Assembly (NCBI GenBank): GCA_025200525.1
Contig: CM045761.1
Coordinates: 141,114,223-141,178,222 of the forward strand
Length of the DNA: 64,000 bases
DNA from: Camellia lanceoleosa
Lineage: Eukaryota; Streptophyta; Magnoliopsida; Ericales; Theaceae
Direction of reading: 5' to 3'
Positions 35,350-46,620 of this stretch are shown piece after piece (the stretch's first letter is position 1; each line of letters starts with the position of its first letter). The translations under genes and the position numbers were made by a program. The notes beneath the pieces are model-generated. The model searched no databases and was not told where the DNA came from. It was given only the letters and a program-made list of their open reading frames with translations.

Positions 35350-38160
35350 AGATGACATTCCACACGACGGAGCTTCTCTGGAGATGGAGGTGGATGACCC
35401 AGAGCTTGTGCCACTGCCACTCAGTATTCGACCTTTTGACACGGCGACGTATCATCTTGAGATACATGTGCTGCCACCCAATAGCATTCGTTAGTTCAGA
35501 GGGTTCGCACGAGGCGCACCAGAGGACCTCTTACTGCATGAGCTAGAGTCTCATTTATCTTATGGCGCCTCCGAGGTATAAACTGTATTCTTACATTTTC
35601 CCGATGTACCTTGCATTGCTTGCCTAAATCACACTCTTGCAAAATCAAACTCTTGCACTGTGTTTCTTACACTGCTTTTTATCTGCTTGTTACAAATACA
35701 GGGGGATTCACACGCCATCAGAGAATACGGGACCACCTCTCCGAGGGAGTGGTACATGGAGCTCCCTGATGGTGTTCACTACATCATCGATGAAGCCAGC
35801 TTTGGCTCATTCTGCATGGGACTCTCACACCTCATAGTGAGTAAGCCTTTACTGGGAGCCTTAGTAGAGAAGTGGTGGGATACCACCGACTCCTTTCACT
35901 TCTCTACCGCAGAGGATACGACGATGACTCCCTTTGACTTCTCTACGCTCACTAGCATAGAGCTGGGGGGTCATCCGATTCCTTACGATACGGATATGGG
36001 CGAGTGGGAGGCCGCCTGGATTTATCTACTAGGAACACACCCATCTATCTCTCGTTCAGGGCTGGTCTGATACACTTGGTTTGCAGATCATTTCAGAGGG
36101 ACGGCACCAGCGACCCGATAGGAGATCGAGCAATACGCCCGAGGTTTCCTAATGTTCTTCTTTGGCACTACCTTGTTCACAGATAGGGTGAACACTGTCG
36201 GGCTATATCTTATGAGCGCCTTGGTGGACTTGTCCCGTGTCCGATTCTACAATTGGGGTGGCGCGGGCCTGGCCACCTTATACGGATACATGCGCTTGAC
36301 CTCCTGCAGGAGTAGACATTTGATTAGAGGCTACTGGAGGGCCTGAGAGGTATGCTTTACTTTTCTGTTTGGCATTTCCTATCGTGCTTTCTTCTTTCCA
36401 CTTTCTATACACTACACACACACAGTCTGCTTTTTGTTTTACAGTCTTTGTAGACTGCACACACACAGTCTGCTTTCAGCTTTACACTCCCTGTACTCTG
36501 CACACACACAATTTGCTTTCTGCTTTATCTGTATTTATCTGTTGTATTCTCACTGTTGCCCTTTTGCTTTTCGCAGATATGGGTGTACGCCTATTTTCTG
36601 ACACTTACCCCAGAGCCGGAGGTGGAGATGCCTCCTGTTGTGCCATACTCGCATCGATATGATGGCAGGTGCCTACGGATGACCCGAGATTCCTTTCCAT
36701 TCTTCCATCGATACGTCAACAGTGTGACCGCGGTCGAGGTAACTCAAGATTCACTGTTATTTCCATTTTCCGTTGATTATGATTCATATCGCAATATCTG
36801 ATGAGAGCTAACAATCTGTGCATTCTCTATTTACAGATCACTTGGTAGCCTTGGGTGATGATGCCTGAGGAAGTCAAGGATCAGTGTGCTGGGGCACGAG
36901 AGGCTTCCTACTTCCGGCTCCTTCTCGAGGGCCTGGTTTGTCGGGCATGGTTCTTAGGGGAACGATTCTTAGGCCAGACCATTGGCTTGCCCGAGTCGGT
37001 AGTTTCCATGCCACCCCCGACATATATGAGAGCCACAGAGAAATTCATTTTTCAGGAGATGATTGATTTCACCAGGGACTGGGACACTAACTTTTTCCGG
37101 GTCGAGGGTGATTATACAGCCTTTATTCAAACATACCTCATGCCACCTCTAACTGGTGCCTGCAGAGGTGAGAGAGCAAGGGCTCCAGCTGAGAGAGAGA
37201 GAGAGATAGAGACAGAGCGTCTAGGGTGACCAGGACCCGTGGCAAGAGAGATTCTCAGATGAGATAGAGGGAGGGGTGGCCAGAGCTACCTACTACACTC
37301 ACCCGTTGGCGGCATACCGGGGATGCTTACCAGATCCCTATTGAGTCCGCACCAGCCGGGCACGAGTTTATCAAGGTTCGAGGCCTGACTCCAGTATGTA
37401 CCACACTTTACATTTTGCATGTTCAACTCATTTCAGTTACGATTATAGAACACTAATCCTCTCAACGCACTTGCAGGCACCTATAGAGTACACTAGGGAG
37501 GCTCTTGAGCTAGCGGCTTCCCTGATGGAGATGGTGTAGAGAAACATGAACCTACTCAGCCTCTACAAAATTTTGGTAATTTCCTTCAGTTCACACTTCA
37601 TGTCATAAAACTTTCAGCTGATACATTAGCATTTCAACTGTAATATGTTCCACACTGCACTGATCTGATACACTGCATTCAAACACTACATTCAAACACT
37701 GCTCCCATACACTCATGCTGCATATCATCTTTGCACCTGATATACACCGTGACTAATGTATTTCACAAATTGCCCTTTTCAGATCCTAGCCACACTGGGC
37801 GCTCCAGCGGGAGCTGCAACAGGACTATCAGTGCCTTCTCCGGCAGCAGGGAGAGAGAGATGGGAGGCTCTATCACGCAGCCGAGGCAGAGCTAGGGGCA
37901 CCTGTGACAAGAGTGGCCCTTCAAAGCCCGTACTAGACGATGATGATGATGAGACGGTTAAGAATGAAAAGGCAACGAGTCCACAGTCATAGTCATTTGA
38001 GGGTGAAGATGATGATGCTGGCTTTGATTCTGAGGGCGGAGATGATGCTGAGGCAGGTTCAGTAACTAGCTCAAATACGAGGGCCTCAGATAGTGGCGCC
38101 GATGGAGATAGCTCTAAGTCCCTGTCCAGGAAAAGGATGAAGAGGGCCTCTCGAGCCTGA
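35350..38160 (+). pseudogene. Antisense PMD-like gene, first copy in element B
   Basis: Exons: ~35350-35575, 35702-36349, 36577-36738 (162 bp, as in A), 36837-~37393, 37477-37575 and 37783-38160, all phase 0 where checked, with GT/AG borders. The PMD core is well preserved in exon 2, including TTMTPFDFSTLTSIELGGHP and GTTLFTDRVNTVGLYLMSAL. Exon 3 has IWVYAYFLTLTPEPEVEMPP. The tail is acidic and ends SRKRMKRASRA, a likely nuclear signal. The start codon position reads ATA where A has ATG. In-frame stops: TAG at 35492, 36119, 36846, 37537 and 37990; TGA at 36068, 36344 and 37227. The arrangement antisense to pol is as in element A. What it does for the element is unknown. Confidence 0.8.
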
Positions 38161-38245
38161 GGTGGCTGGCGCCGATTCATATGTTTTTGCTTAGCCTCTT
38201 TTTGCTAGTAGCGTTAGCACATTGTACAGTTTTAGACAGTTTTAT

Positions 38246-40922
38246 TGAGCCAAAGTTGCCACTACTAAGGGTGAGACCCTTTGACCTGGCCACTTACCAT
38301 CTCTGGACCCATGCGATGGCCCCCGGGGGGATGCTGTGGCTCAAGGATTTTGCCATGGGCCTTCCCGAGGATGTCCTGTTAAGGGAGCAGACCTCTCATC
38401 TTTCTCATGACACCTCTGAGGTAAAAAAATTTACTTTCCTGCACTTTGCTTGCCTTGCCATTTCATTACCGCCTTTCATTTTGTTACACATCTGACATAC
38501 TCCTCTTTCCTTTTTAACACAAGGTGTCGCCCTTTCCTAGAAAGGATATGGGGTTGTGACAGCGAGGGATTGGTACCAAGAGCTCCTTTCTCAAGTCCGC
38601 GAGCTTGTAGACGAGGTAGGCTTTGGCCTATTCTGCTTCAGGCTCTCAAGACTATTGGCCAACTAGGCCTTGCTCGGAGCTTTGGTGGAGAGGTAGTGGG
38701 ACACAACCAACTCCTTTAATTTCTCTTCCACCGAGGAGATGACGATGACTCCTTACAACTTTTCGATGATCACTGGTTTGAGAGTAGAGGGTGATCCGAT
38801 CCCTTTCGACCTCGACATGGGCTAGTGTGGGGCTGCTTAGATTCACTTGCTCAGCGTACGCACTCCCCTGGATGGGCCGGCCATGGTTCAATATAGCTGG
38901 TTTTACGATCGTTTCCATGGGACTCATCTAGAGACGAAGGAGGAGATCAAGTAGTACACCCGGGGCTTCTTGATCTATGTCCTCGGTACCACCTTATTTG
39001 TGAACAGGTGGAATACTGTCGGTCTGTATTTGTTGAGTGCCCTCTAGTACTGCCCGGATCAGATTCTATGATTGGGGTAGTGTTGGCCTCGCCACTCCAT
39101 ATGGCTATATGAGCTCCAGTTCCCGCAAGAAGGGAAACATGGTTAGAGGCTACTAGCGAGCTTGGGAGGTACGCACTGCACTTTCAATTTCAGTTTTTTT
39201 GCTTGTTTCTTATGATTTCTGCTTTGGACTTTCGACCTTTATCTCTATTCATAGATTGTGCTTTTTGCTTTGCACTTTCTATCTTTATCTCTGTTCATAT
39301 ATGTTGACTCACACAAAAGATCTCTCCTAGTAGCTATGGATCTATGCTTATTTCTCTGTCCTTGCCCCGGTTCCGAGAGATGAGGTAGAGTCGGTCGTAC
39401 GTTACTCCCGACAGTACGACGGTAGATGCCACCCCAAGCGCTGTGACGATACCACTTTCGCCTACGACTACCGATATTTTGACACGGTGACGGCTTGCGA
39501 GGTAGTTTGAAACTCATACACATTCCATTCCATTATCATGCTTTGATGCACTTTGTGACAACTAACAATTGTGAATTCTCTATTTGCAGATCACATGGCA
39601 GCCTTGGGCGATGATGCCGGCCAAGATACGAGATTAATATGCCAGGTCTTGGGCTGCCTCCTGATTTCAAATCTTGTTGAAGGGTCCATTTTGCCAGACT
39701 TGGTATTTAGGAGAGCAGTTTGTGCGCTAGACCCTGGGCCTACCTGCTCCCGTTGTTCCTGCTCCACGTCCATCATATATGAGGACAATTGATAGCCTCC
39801 CAGTTGAAGCTATCGTACAGTTCATGGCTGGTCAAGATGTTGATTTCTTCCGTGGGGTCAGAGACTATACTGAGTTCATTAGGACTCATCTCATGCCATC
39901 CCTATCCAGAGTTCGTGCGGGAGGTGCTGCTTATGCACCTGTGGCTGGAGGTGTTGTTTATGTGGCCGAGGCTGATATTGGTGGAGCCCCTCCTACTAGG
40001 CACGTAGCTGGTTGGTTAGCAATTCTGACTGCTATCCCATGCTGGCGGCCGAGTGAGACGGCCTGTCAGATTCCGATAGAGCCACTGGAGGAGAAGCACG
40101 AGTATGTTAGGGATCTTGACGCACGACAGATATGGACCTTACTTTATAGTTGGCATTTCACATTCCCCTTTTGGATACTGATTTTTCAAACTCACTTGCA
40201 GGCGTCTATGGAGTATGTAGACAGCCTTATCGGGTTGGTCGCTTCACTAGTCTAGATGGTACGGAGGAGAGAGGCATTATTGGCTCTCCATGGTTACCAG
40301 ATATCCTTTCTTTTCTTATTCGTTTAACTACTTACCCATACTGTTATGCACCACACTGTGGCGATATTCCATACTCATATTGAATCTGCACATCATACTG
40401 TACTAATATGCCATACTCATACTACCTCTACATCATACTCATACTGTATATATTCTGCATTATACCCATACTGTATTGACATCTATACTCATACTGAATC
40501 TGCATCATACCCATATTGAATCTGTATTCTGCATCATACTCATACTGTATTCTAATACTCTGATTCTTGTTTTTAGGCCCCACCTGTACCGGTGGCACCA
40601 GCGGCGCCAGCAGTATCTCCTTCAATAGTGAGGAGATGAGGCAGAGGGGACATCCTTCTCCTCAGAGCCGATTCTGAGCGGAGATGCCGTTGAGACCAAC
40701 AGTACTGAGGAGGCAGCGAGTGGGTGTTTTGAGTCTGAGAGTAAGGATGACAATGCCGGCTCAGGGTCATAGACTAGAGAGGAAGGTAGCAGCTCCGGGT
40801 CGGGGAGTGGAGAGGATGATGACAGCTTTGCGTCCCGCTCTTCTAATGATAGTGGCACTGACGGTGATAGTGCCCTTGAGTCCCCTTCTCGGAAGAGAAC
40901 GAAGAGGGCCTCTCGAGCTTGA
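38246..40922 (+). pseudogene. Antisense PMD-like gene, second tandem copy in element B
   Basis: Starts 85 bp after the first copy without its own promoter block or start codon. Exons: ~38246-38420, ~38535-39168, 39334-39501 (168 bp), 39590-~40133, 40202-~40300 and 40577-40922. Recognisable pieces are RPFDLATYHLWTHAMAPGG, EMTMTPYNFSMITGLRVEGD, LWIYAYFSVLAPVPRDEVES, ITWQPWAMMPAKIRD and a C-terminal SPSRKRTKRASRA. It is more decayed than the first copy, with at least seven in-frame stops, mostly TAG (for example 38694-38696, the same codon that is TAG in element A and TGG in the first copy). The last intron contains TACTCATACTG repeats. It is a tandem duplicate, divergent enough to be old. Confidence 0.75.
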
Positions 40923-41429
40923 TACGACTGACACCTCTTTTGCTCTTTTCTTTTGTTTTGGTAGTTCAAATAGGTCTTTACTTTTGTTTTCAAACACTTG
41001 TACTCCCTCTTTTGTGAAAACTATGATTAGGGTAAAACCCTACAATTTTATAAAAGGAGTTTTATTTTGCAGCTCGAGAATGGCACCACACTTGCATAAA
41101 ATTGATTGTACTTTGAATTTTGAGACTAAAAATGCTTGTATTTGAACGATGTTCGTAATTGGATATTGAGCCAACAACTGACCCAAAATATGAAATACAA
41201 CTCGATAAATGAAAAACAAACTGAAAAACAACCTAAACACAGCTATTTACAATTACTGGAAACAAAAGACTCAAAACAAGACCTCAAAGCAAAAAAGACC
41301 ATAGTAAAACACTACTGCCCAGATGCCTGGCCAATAGATTTGGTCGACTGGCCACCTGAACGGACGGCTGGCCAAGTGTTGTGGTTGGCCAGCTGGTATC
41401 CACTCACACAACCTTATCCTCTATAAAGG
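40923..41429. other. Intergenic stretch between the antisense genes in element B
   Basis: T-rich 3' flank, then A-rich sequence and a short GGCCA/GGCTGGCC-bearing segment (41320-41400) just before the second gene. This could be the promoter of gene 2 but has no clear TATA box. No gene is seen. Confidence 0.35.
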
Positions 41430-42776
41430 GTCTTCTTTCATTGATTCTTCGACATAATATCAACCTTGCTGATGTTTTCTCTAAAAATGGAGATATTTCT
41501 TGCCGAGAGGCTCAAAGATTGGATAGCCACTTTGGATGGCATGAAAAGGTTAAATTTCTGGGGTTTCGGTATAAACTCTCTTCTTTTGTTGAGCCATACT
41601 TAGCTTTATTTTCCGTTCCTTTACACCGCGGTCTGATGTTGGAAACCGGTTACACATGTGTTTCACTTCGGAGCACAAGAAATGTGTCCAACTCTTGAAG
41701 AGTTTCAAGCATTAATAGGGTCTTGGCATGATGAAGAGATTCTACCCTAGCCCCGTTTTGGCCATGCACGAGCTCTAGAATGATTGTGCAAGCTTACTTT
41801 ACACGAGGCTCAATCCTTAGCTCATGACGGGGATCTAGATATACCCAGCTTGATTGATTGGTTTTTGGGCATTGGAGATAGAGTTAACATTCTCTGGCGA
41901 GGTTATCGTCAACATGCCTTATGTTTGTGTTTGTTTGCACACTTTCTTCTTGCCCCTAGTTGCGGCGGAGCCAGCATTAGGTTAATCAAAGTGGCCCAAT
42001 ATCTGAAAAAGGGCAAGAGTTGCATTGGTTGGGCACTGGCCGAGACTTTGATAGGTTTGGATGCCTTCCATCGACGAGAGACCACTCGGTTTACAGGGAG
42101 TTTGCTGCTTCTCCAAGTATTGTTTCCCTCCCTTTCTTATTTATGATTTCTTACATCACTAGGAACTCATTCTCTATTTTTCTCTCAAAGCCCTTTCCTT
42201 ACTTTTCCTTTCAACGTACATCTCTCTATTCTTTAATCTCTCTTATTTTTCATCCCTTCCCAGGTGTGGTTAATGGATAAGATGAAAGTAGTGGACCCTT
42301 GTCCCAAGTATTCAGCCAGAGCTTACTTCTTATATCTGCAGTTGGCGGACTTTCCCACAGAGGGATTGCGGTGCGACTGGATGTGTAACAGGTTTGCGGC
42401 TAACATTACTTGGTGTTGTCCCTAGCTCAATATGGCTGAGATGGGCTATAGCATGTCTTGACAACTGGGTATATAGTTGATTGGCCTTACAAACTGCGTG
42501 TTCTATTTTCCATTCCAGTTGAGATGCTAGTTTGGATACGATCAGACCTGTCCGAAGAAAGGGGTGAAATACCCGGCTCCATTTCTAGTTCGTGCTTCGC
42601 GCTTGACTCGATGCCTCATTGCTTGGAGGATGAGAGAGATTTTGGCCCCTACTGTTAGCTTCAGTTACATCCTTTTTGGAAAATGCTTGGCTTGGCTCGA
42701 GGACGACACAGAGGTTGGGCCAACTTTTGCGGCAGAGACTTCCACAAATGCGAGCAAAAGATATATGACCACCTGA
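41430..42776 (+). pseudogene. Second antisense gene of element B, DUF7745-like
   Basis: Exon 1 runs to 42116 and exon 2 from 42264 to the stop TGA at 42774-42776, with a 147-bp intron bordered by GT and AG. The first part reads FGWHEKVKFLGFRYKLSSFV, then after a frameshift near 41660 MCPTLEEFQALIGSWHDEE, then (with TAG and TGA between) LAHDGDLDIPSLIDWFLG and WALAETLIGLDAFHRRETTR, ending in SLLLLQ joined to VWLMDKM. The PTLEEFQALIG, ALAET and GSLLLLQ-VW spacing resembles the plant DUF7745 family as I remember it. That family has no known reaction. The gene lies downstream of the PMD genes on the same strand, antisense to pol. The start codon is not clear. Confidence 0.6.
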
Positions 42777-43242
42777 CTTATATGTGCCCCTAATTTATTA
42801 TTTTGACTTTTCTTTTCAAGTTTTATGATGTAAAAACAACTTTGATTTAATCAGAGAGTTGGAGAATGTACTTGTATTGAAATCAATGGAATTAAAGTTG
42901 AGAGTACTGAAAGTTTTCCTTTGTGGTCTAAAGAATGGCTGTGTTGTAAAAGAATAAAATTTTGAGAAAATCAATTAATCAAAACTTTTCAAAACAACTT
43001 TCGGAAATGATCACTACCTGACACACACGAAATCAGTCCTTAAGACATACAGCCCCAAATCAGAAGATCATAACTACCCACAACTACATTCACCATCACT
43101 GCTCGACATTGCAACCGGCCTTTTTACCAAATGAAGGTAACACTACTAAGCTAGAAGAAGATGGACAAAGATGGCCTAATCAAACAGATGGATAGGATAG
43201 TTGAATTGGAGATGGTTATGGCCGAACTTCAGGATGAAGTTG

Positions 43243-43282
43243 CCTATATATCCCAAAGATGGGAATCAGGCCTTACGTAGTT
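43243..43282 (+). other. Hairpin-capable conserved motif, element B, pol side
   Basis: CCTATATATCCCAAAGAT, GGGAATCAGG, CCTTACGTAGTT. It matches 23555-23593, with the CG of the left arm changed to TA, which weakens the outer pairing. Confidence 0.55.
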
Positions 43283-43317
43283 CGGTTAGGGTTCACTCGA
43301 GTATTAACTCTTTTCTT

Positions 43318-43445
43318 TTGCGCTCTAACTTTTACAAAAACCACTTTCTGACCTTGCGAGCTCAGTTTTTCTTGTTTTCAATTTTTCATGCTCTAACTTT
43401 TGCGTAGGTCGCCCTTTTGAGTTTTCGGCCCAGCAAGCCTCTCAA
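43318..43445. repeat. Duplicated conserved block, element B
   Basis: CTCTAACTTTTACAAAAACC...ACCTTGCGAGC at ~43321-43362, and CTCTAACTTTTGCGTAGGTC...CAGCAAGCC at ~43390-43437. It is the counterpart of 23636-23880 in element A, without the long T tract between copies. Confidence 0.65.
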
Positions 43446-44592
43446 GGATAGTATTTCTTCAATTTGTCCATATTAATCGATTACGAAAACTCCAAGCCAT
43501 CTAAATCCATAAGGATAATCACTCTTTCTGACCAGATAGATTTGATGATATAAGAACCAATCAAATTGGGTCTAAACTTGGCCCTAGGGTTATGGATGGG
43601 AGCTCGGTTGTCTTTCAGCACCATATATCCTTCGTTGAGGTTTCTGGATTTGACTTTCTTATGGAAGGCCCTGACAATTCTGCGCTGATATCCTTGGATG
43701 TGATATAACGCCTTCTATTGCCTTTCATCAAACGACATCAATTCTTCCAACCTGTTCTGCTGCCAATCTTCCTTCGCTATCTGACACTCAGCCATAATTC
43801 ACAGCAACTCAATCTCAATTAGCAAAACAGCTTCCATCCCGTATACCAGTGAATAAGGGGTTGCCCTTGTGGATGTTCGAATCGTTGTCCTATAACCCTA
43901 GAGTGCAAAAGGCAGTTTATCTGGCCAGTGTTTGTAAGTCTCAACCATCTCTCGCAAGATGTTCTTGACATTCTTATTGGTGGCTTCAACGGCTCTGTTG
44001 GTCTGTGGTCTATATGTTGATGACAAAAGCCACATTATATTTCTCAAGCAAATCCACCACCTCTTTCTTGAAGTGCGAGCCGTTGTCTGAGATGATCTCA
44101 TTTGGTATCCCATACTTGCAGATAATGTTGTTTCTGATGAACTTGGCCACATGTGATACCTTCAACACAGAATAAGACTGAGCTTTCACCCACTTGGTGA
44201 AATAGTCAATCATCACTAGAATGTACTCATGTCCATTTGAATCCATTTGGAAAGACTGCCCCGATGACATCAATTCTCCAGACTGAGAAAGGCCATGGCA
44301 AAGTCATGTTGTAAAGCTTTGACGGCGGGATGTTCATGTGATTAGCATGGATTTGGCATTTTGGGCATCGCAAAATGAAGTTGATACAATCCTCCCCTAT
44401 AGTTGACCAATAATAGCCTTGCTTGAGGATCTTCTGAGCCAGTATCACCCCATTCATGTGTGCCCTACATTCTCCTCCGTGGATGGCCTCCATGAGACGC
44501 TTCGACTCCTCTTCTTCAATGCAGAGCTTGTGCATTCCCAGATTGCCTTTCTTATACAGTTTATTTTCACAAATGATGAACTGGATGTTCAA
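43446..44592 (-). pseudogene. Integrase of element B (Tat lineage)
   Basis: From high to low coordinates: a zinc-binding region (ECRAHMNGVILAQK, then FILRCPKCQIHANH), the core with SVWRIDVIGAVFP (first Asp), KWVKAQSYSVLKVSHVAKFI, EIISDNGSHFKKEV (second Asp), and, after a frameshift near 44030, STYRPQTNRAVEATNKNVKN with the catalytic Glu. The C-terminal part below 43900 is out of frame and very decayed. No chromodomain is seen, as expected for Tat. Confidence 0.85.
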
Positions 44593-44673
44593 ATGTCGTA
44601 TTCCCCGTTTATCCTTAGCATTTGTCCTTGGTGGATACGTATCCTTTTTGAGAAAGTTCCAAATGTCGTAATA

Positions 44674-45160
44674 CTAGGGGTTCTTGGCTTGAACCTCATC
44701 CATTGCGCCTATCATCTCATAAGCAAGCGTATATTTTTGTTCAATGATGATCAAACGCATCTTAACCCCAAGCGGTATGTCTACCATAGAGGATAGAGTT
44801 GCCAGCGCATCAGCAAACCGGTTGTTCTCTCTTAAAAGATGTGTGAATGTTAGTTTTTCAAACCTTGGAATCAGAATGTCCAGGGTCTGATGATAAATCT
44901 TTATTTTCTCTTCTTTGACCTTCCAGTCTTTGTTGGCTTGAGAAACAACTAAATTCGAGTCTCCGTTGACGTCCAACCTTATTGCCCTTAGTTCTAGGAT
45001 AGCTTCCAATCCAGCGATACATGCCTCGTATTCAACTTCATATTAGAAACTTTGAACCGGAGTTTGATGGCTAGGGGTATATGGGAATCATTTGGTGCTA
45101 TCAGCAACACCCCTATCCCACAACTGTATTGATTAGTTGTTCCGTCAAAGTACATTGTCC
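44674..45160 (-). pseudogene. Second (archaeal-type) RNase H domain of element B
   Basis: Begins with a YFDGTTNQ-type first motif (about 45150), then after a break EAILELRAIRLDVNGDSNLV and FTHLLRENNRFADALATLSS. A second RNase H between the normal one and integrase is a known hallmark of Tat-lineage elements. A frame change near 45010-45050 splits it. Confidence 0.75.
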
Positions 45161-45164
45161 ATGT

Positions 45165-45626
45165 TTACTCTTCTACCTGCAAAATTTCTTTATCTAGAAA
45201 TAAATACTCTACTGCTTCATCTCCTTCCATAGGGTGGTCTGCCAAAAATTTCGCTGTTGCTCTCCTTTTGACGGACTTGCAAGTGACATACTTGAGGTCA
45301 AACTGGGAAAGAAAAAGCAACCAACAAGCTAGCCTACCCGTAAATGCCGGTTTCTCAAAGAGATATTTGATAGGATCTAATCTCGAAACCAGAATTACAG
45401 AGTGAGCTAACAAGTAGTGTCTCAACTTCCTAGTTGCCCATACTAAAGCTAAGCAAGCTTTCTCCAGGGGAGTGTAACGGGTCTCATAATCCAGCATCTT
45501 CTTGATCAAATAATAGATGGCCTTCTCTACCTTCTCTTTAGATTCTTGCACCAGTATGCACCCTATGATTGAATCTATTACTAACAAATACAGGATCAGT
45601 GGCTTTTCTGGCTCTAGCGGCGACAA
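45165..45626 (-). pseudogene. First RNase H domain of element B
   Basis: PLILYLLVIDSIIGCILVQE, YYLIKKMLDYETRYTPLEKA, LRHYLLAHSVILVSRLDPIK and FDLKYVTCKSVKRRATAKFL follow the Tat RNase H pattern. The first catalytic Asp position reads VIDS. It ends with FLADHP and a linker to the second RNase H. Confidence 0.82.
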
Positions 45627-45729
45627 TACAGGTGGATTCTGAAGGTATTGGTTGACCTATTCGAAAGCAAACTGACATCGATCATCCCATCGAAACTTAT
45701 TTCCTTTCTTCAATAGACCAACCAGTGGT

Positions 45730-46620
45730 TCACAAGTCAAGGTTAATTTTGAGATAAACCGTCTTATGAATTGCACTTTTCCCCAGAAAACCACACACCT
45801 CCTTTTTAGTCCTCGGTGGTGGTATTTCTAAGATGGCCTTGATTTTGGAAGGATCTACTTCAATTCCCCTCTGCGTAATCAGAAATCCCAGCATTTTTCT
45901 ATAGTAACCCCAAAGGCGCATTTTTGTGGGTTTAACCTCAGTCTATACTTCCTGCTCTATTCAAAGAATTTTTCCAGTGCGGTGTAGTGGCCCTCTTGCT
46001 CTTTAGACTTACAATGATGTTGTCCACATACACCTCAACTTCCTCATGGATCATGTCATGCAAGATTGTGGTCACAGCCTTCTCATATGTAGCCGCAGCG
46101 TTCTTCAACCCAAAAGGCATAACTCTCTAGTAGTAGGTACCCCGCGACATGGTGAATGCAGTCTTTTCTCTGTCCTCCGGTGCCATCAAAATTTGATTAT
46201 ACCTGGAAAATCCATCCATGAATGACAACAATGCATGGCCTGTGGTGAAATCTACTAGCTCATTAATGTACGGCAATAGAAAGTCGTCTTTTGGACTAGC
46301 TCTGTTCAGATCCTAGAAGTTGACACAAACCCTGATTTGGCCATCCTTCTTTCGAACCAGAACGATATTGGCCAACCACGTCGAATACTCGGGCACCATC
46401 AAGAATCCCGCATCAATCTGCTTGGTTACCTCTTCCTCGATTTTCAGTGTCTAATCCAGATGGACTCTACGGAGTTTCTGTTTGACTGGTTGGGCCTCGG
46501 GGTTAAGAGGGATCGGGTGCTGTACAATCTCAGGATCGATTCCAGGCATGTTTTCGTAGGACTACGCGAAAACATCTTTGAAATCTTTTAATAAAACGAT
46601 TAAACGCTTGTGTTCCTCCG
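45730..46620 (-). pseudogene. Reverse transcriptase of element B, catalytic Asp lost
   Basis: Reads MPGIDPEIVQHPIPLNPEAQ, IDAGFLMVPEYSTWLANIVL, VRKKDGQIRVCVNF, DLNRASPKDDF, FGLKNAAATYEKAV and then EEVEVYVDNIIV. The active-site YVDD is YVDN (46020-46031), so polymerase activity would be lost even without the stops. Stops include TAG codons at FA-stop-SY, HLD-stop-T, NF-stop-DL and YY-stop-RV. The part below 45940 is frameshifted. The upstream protease and gag are missing. Confidence 0.85.
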
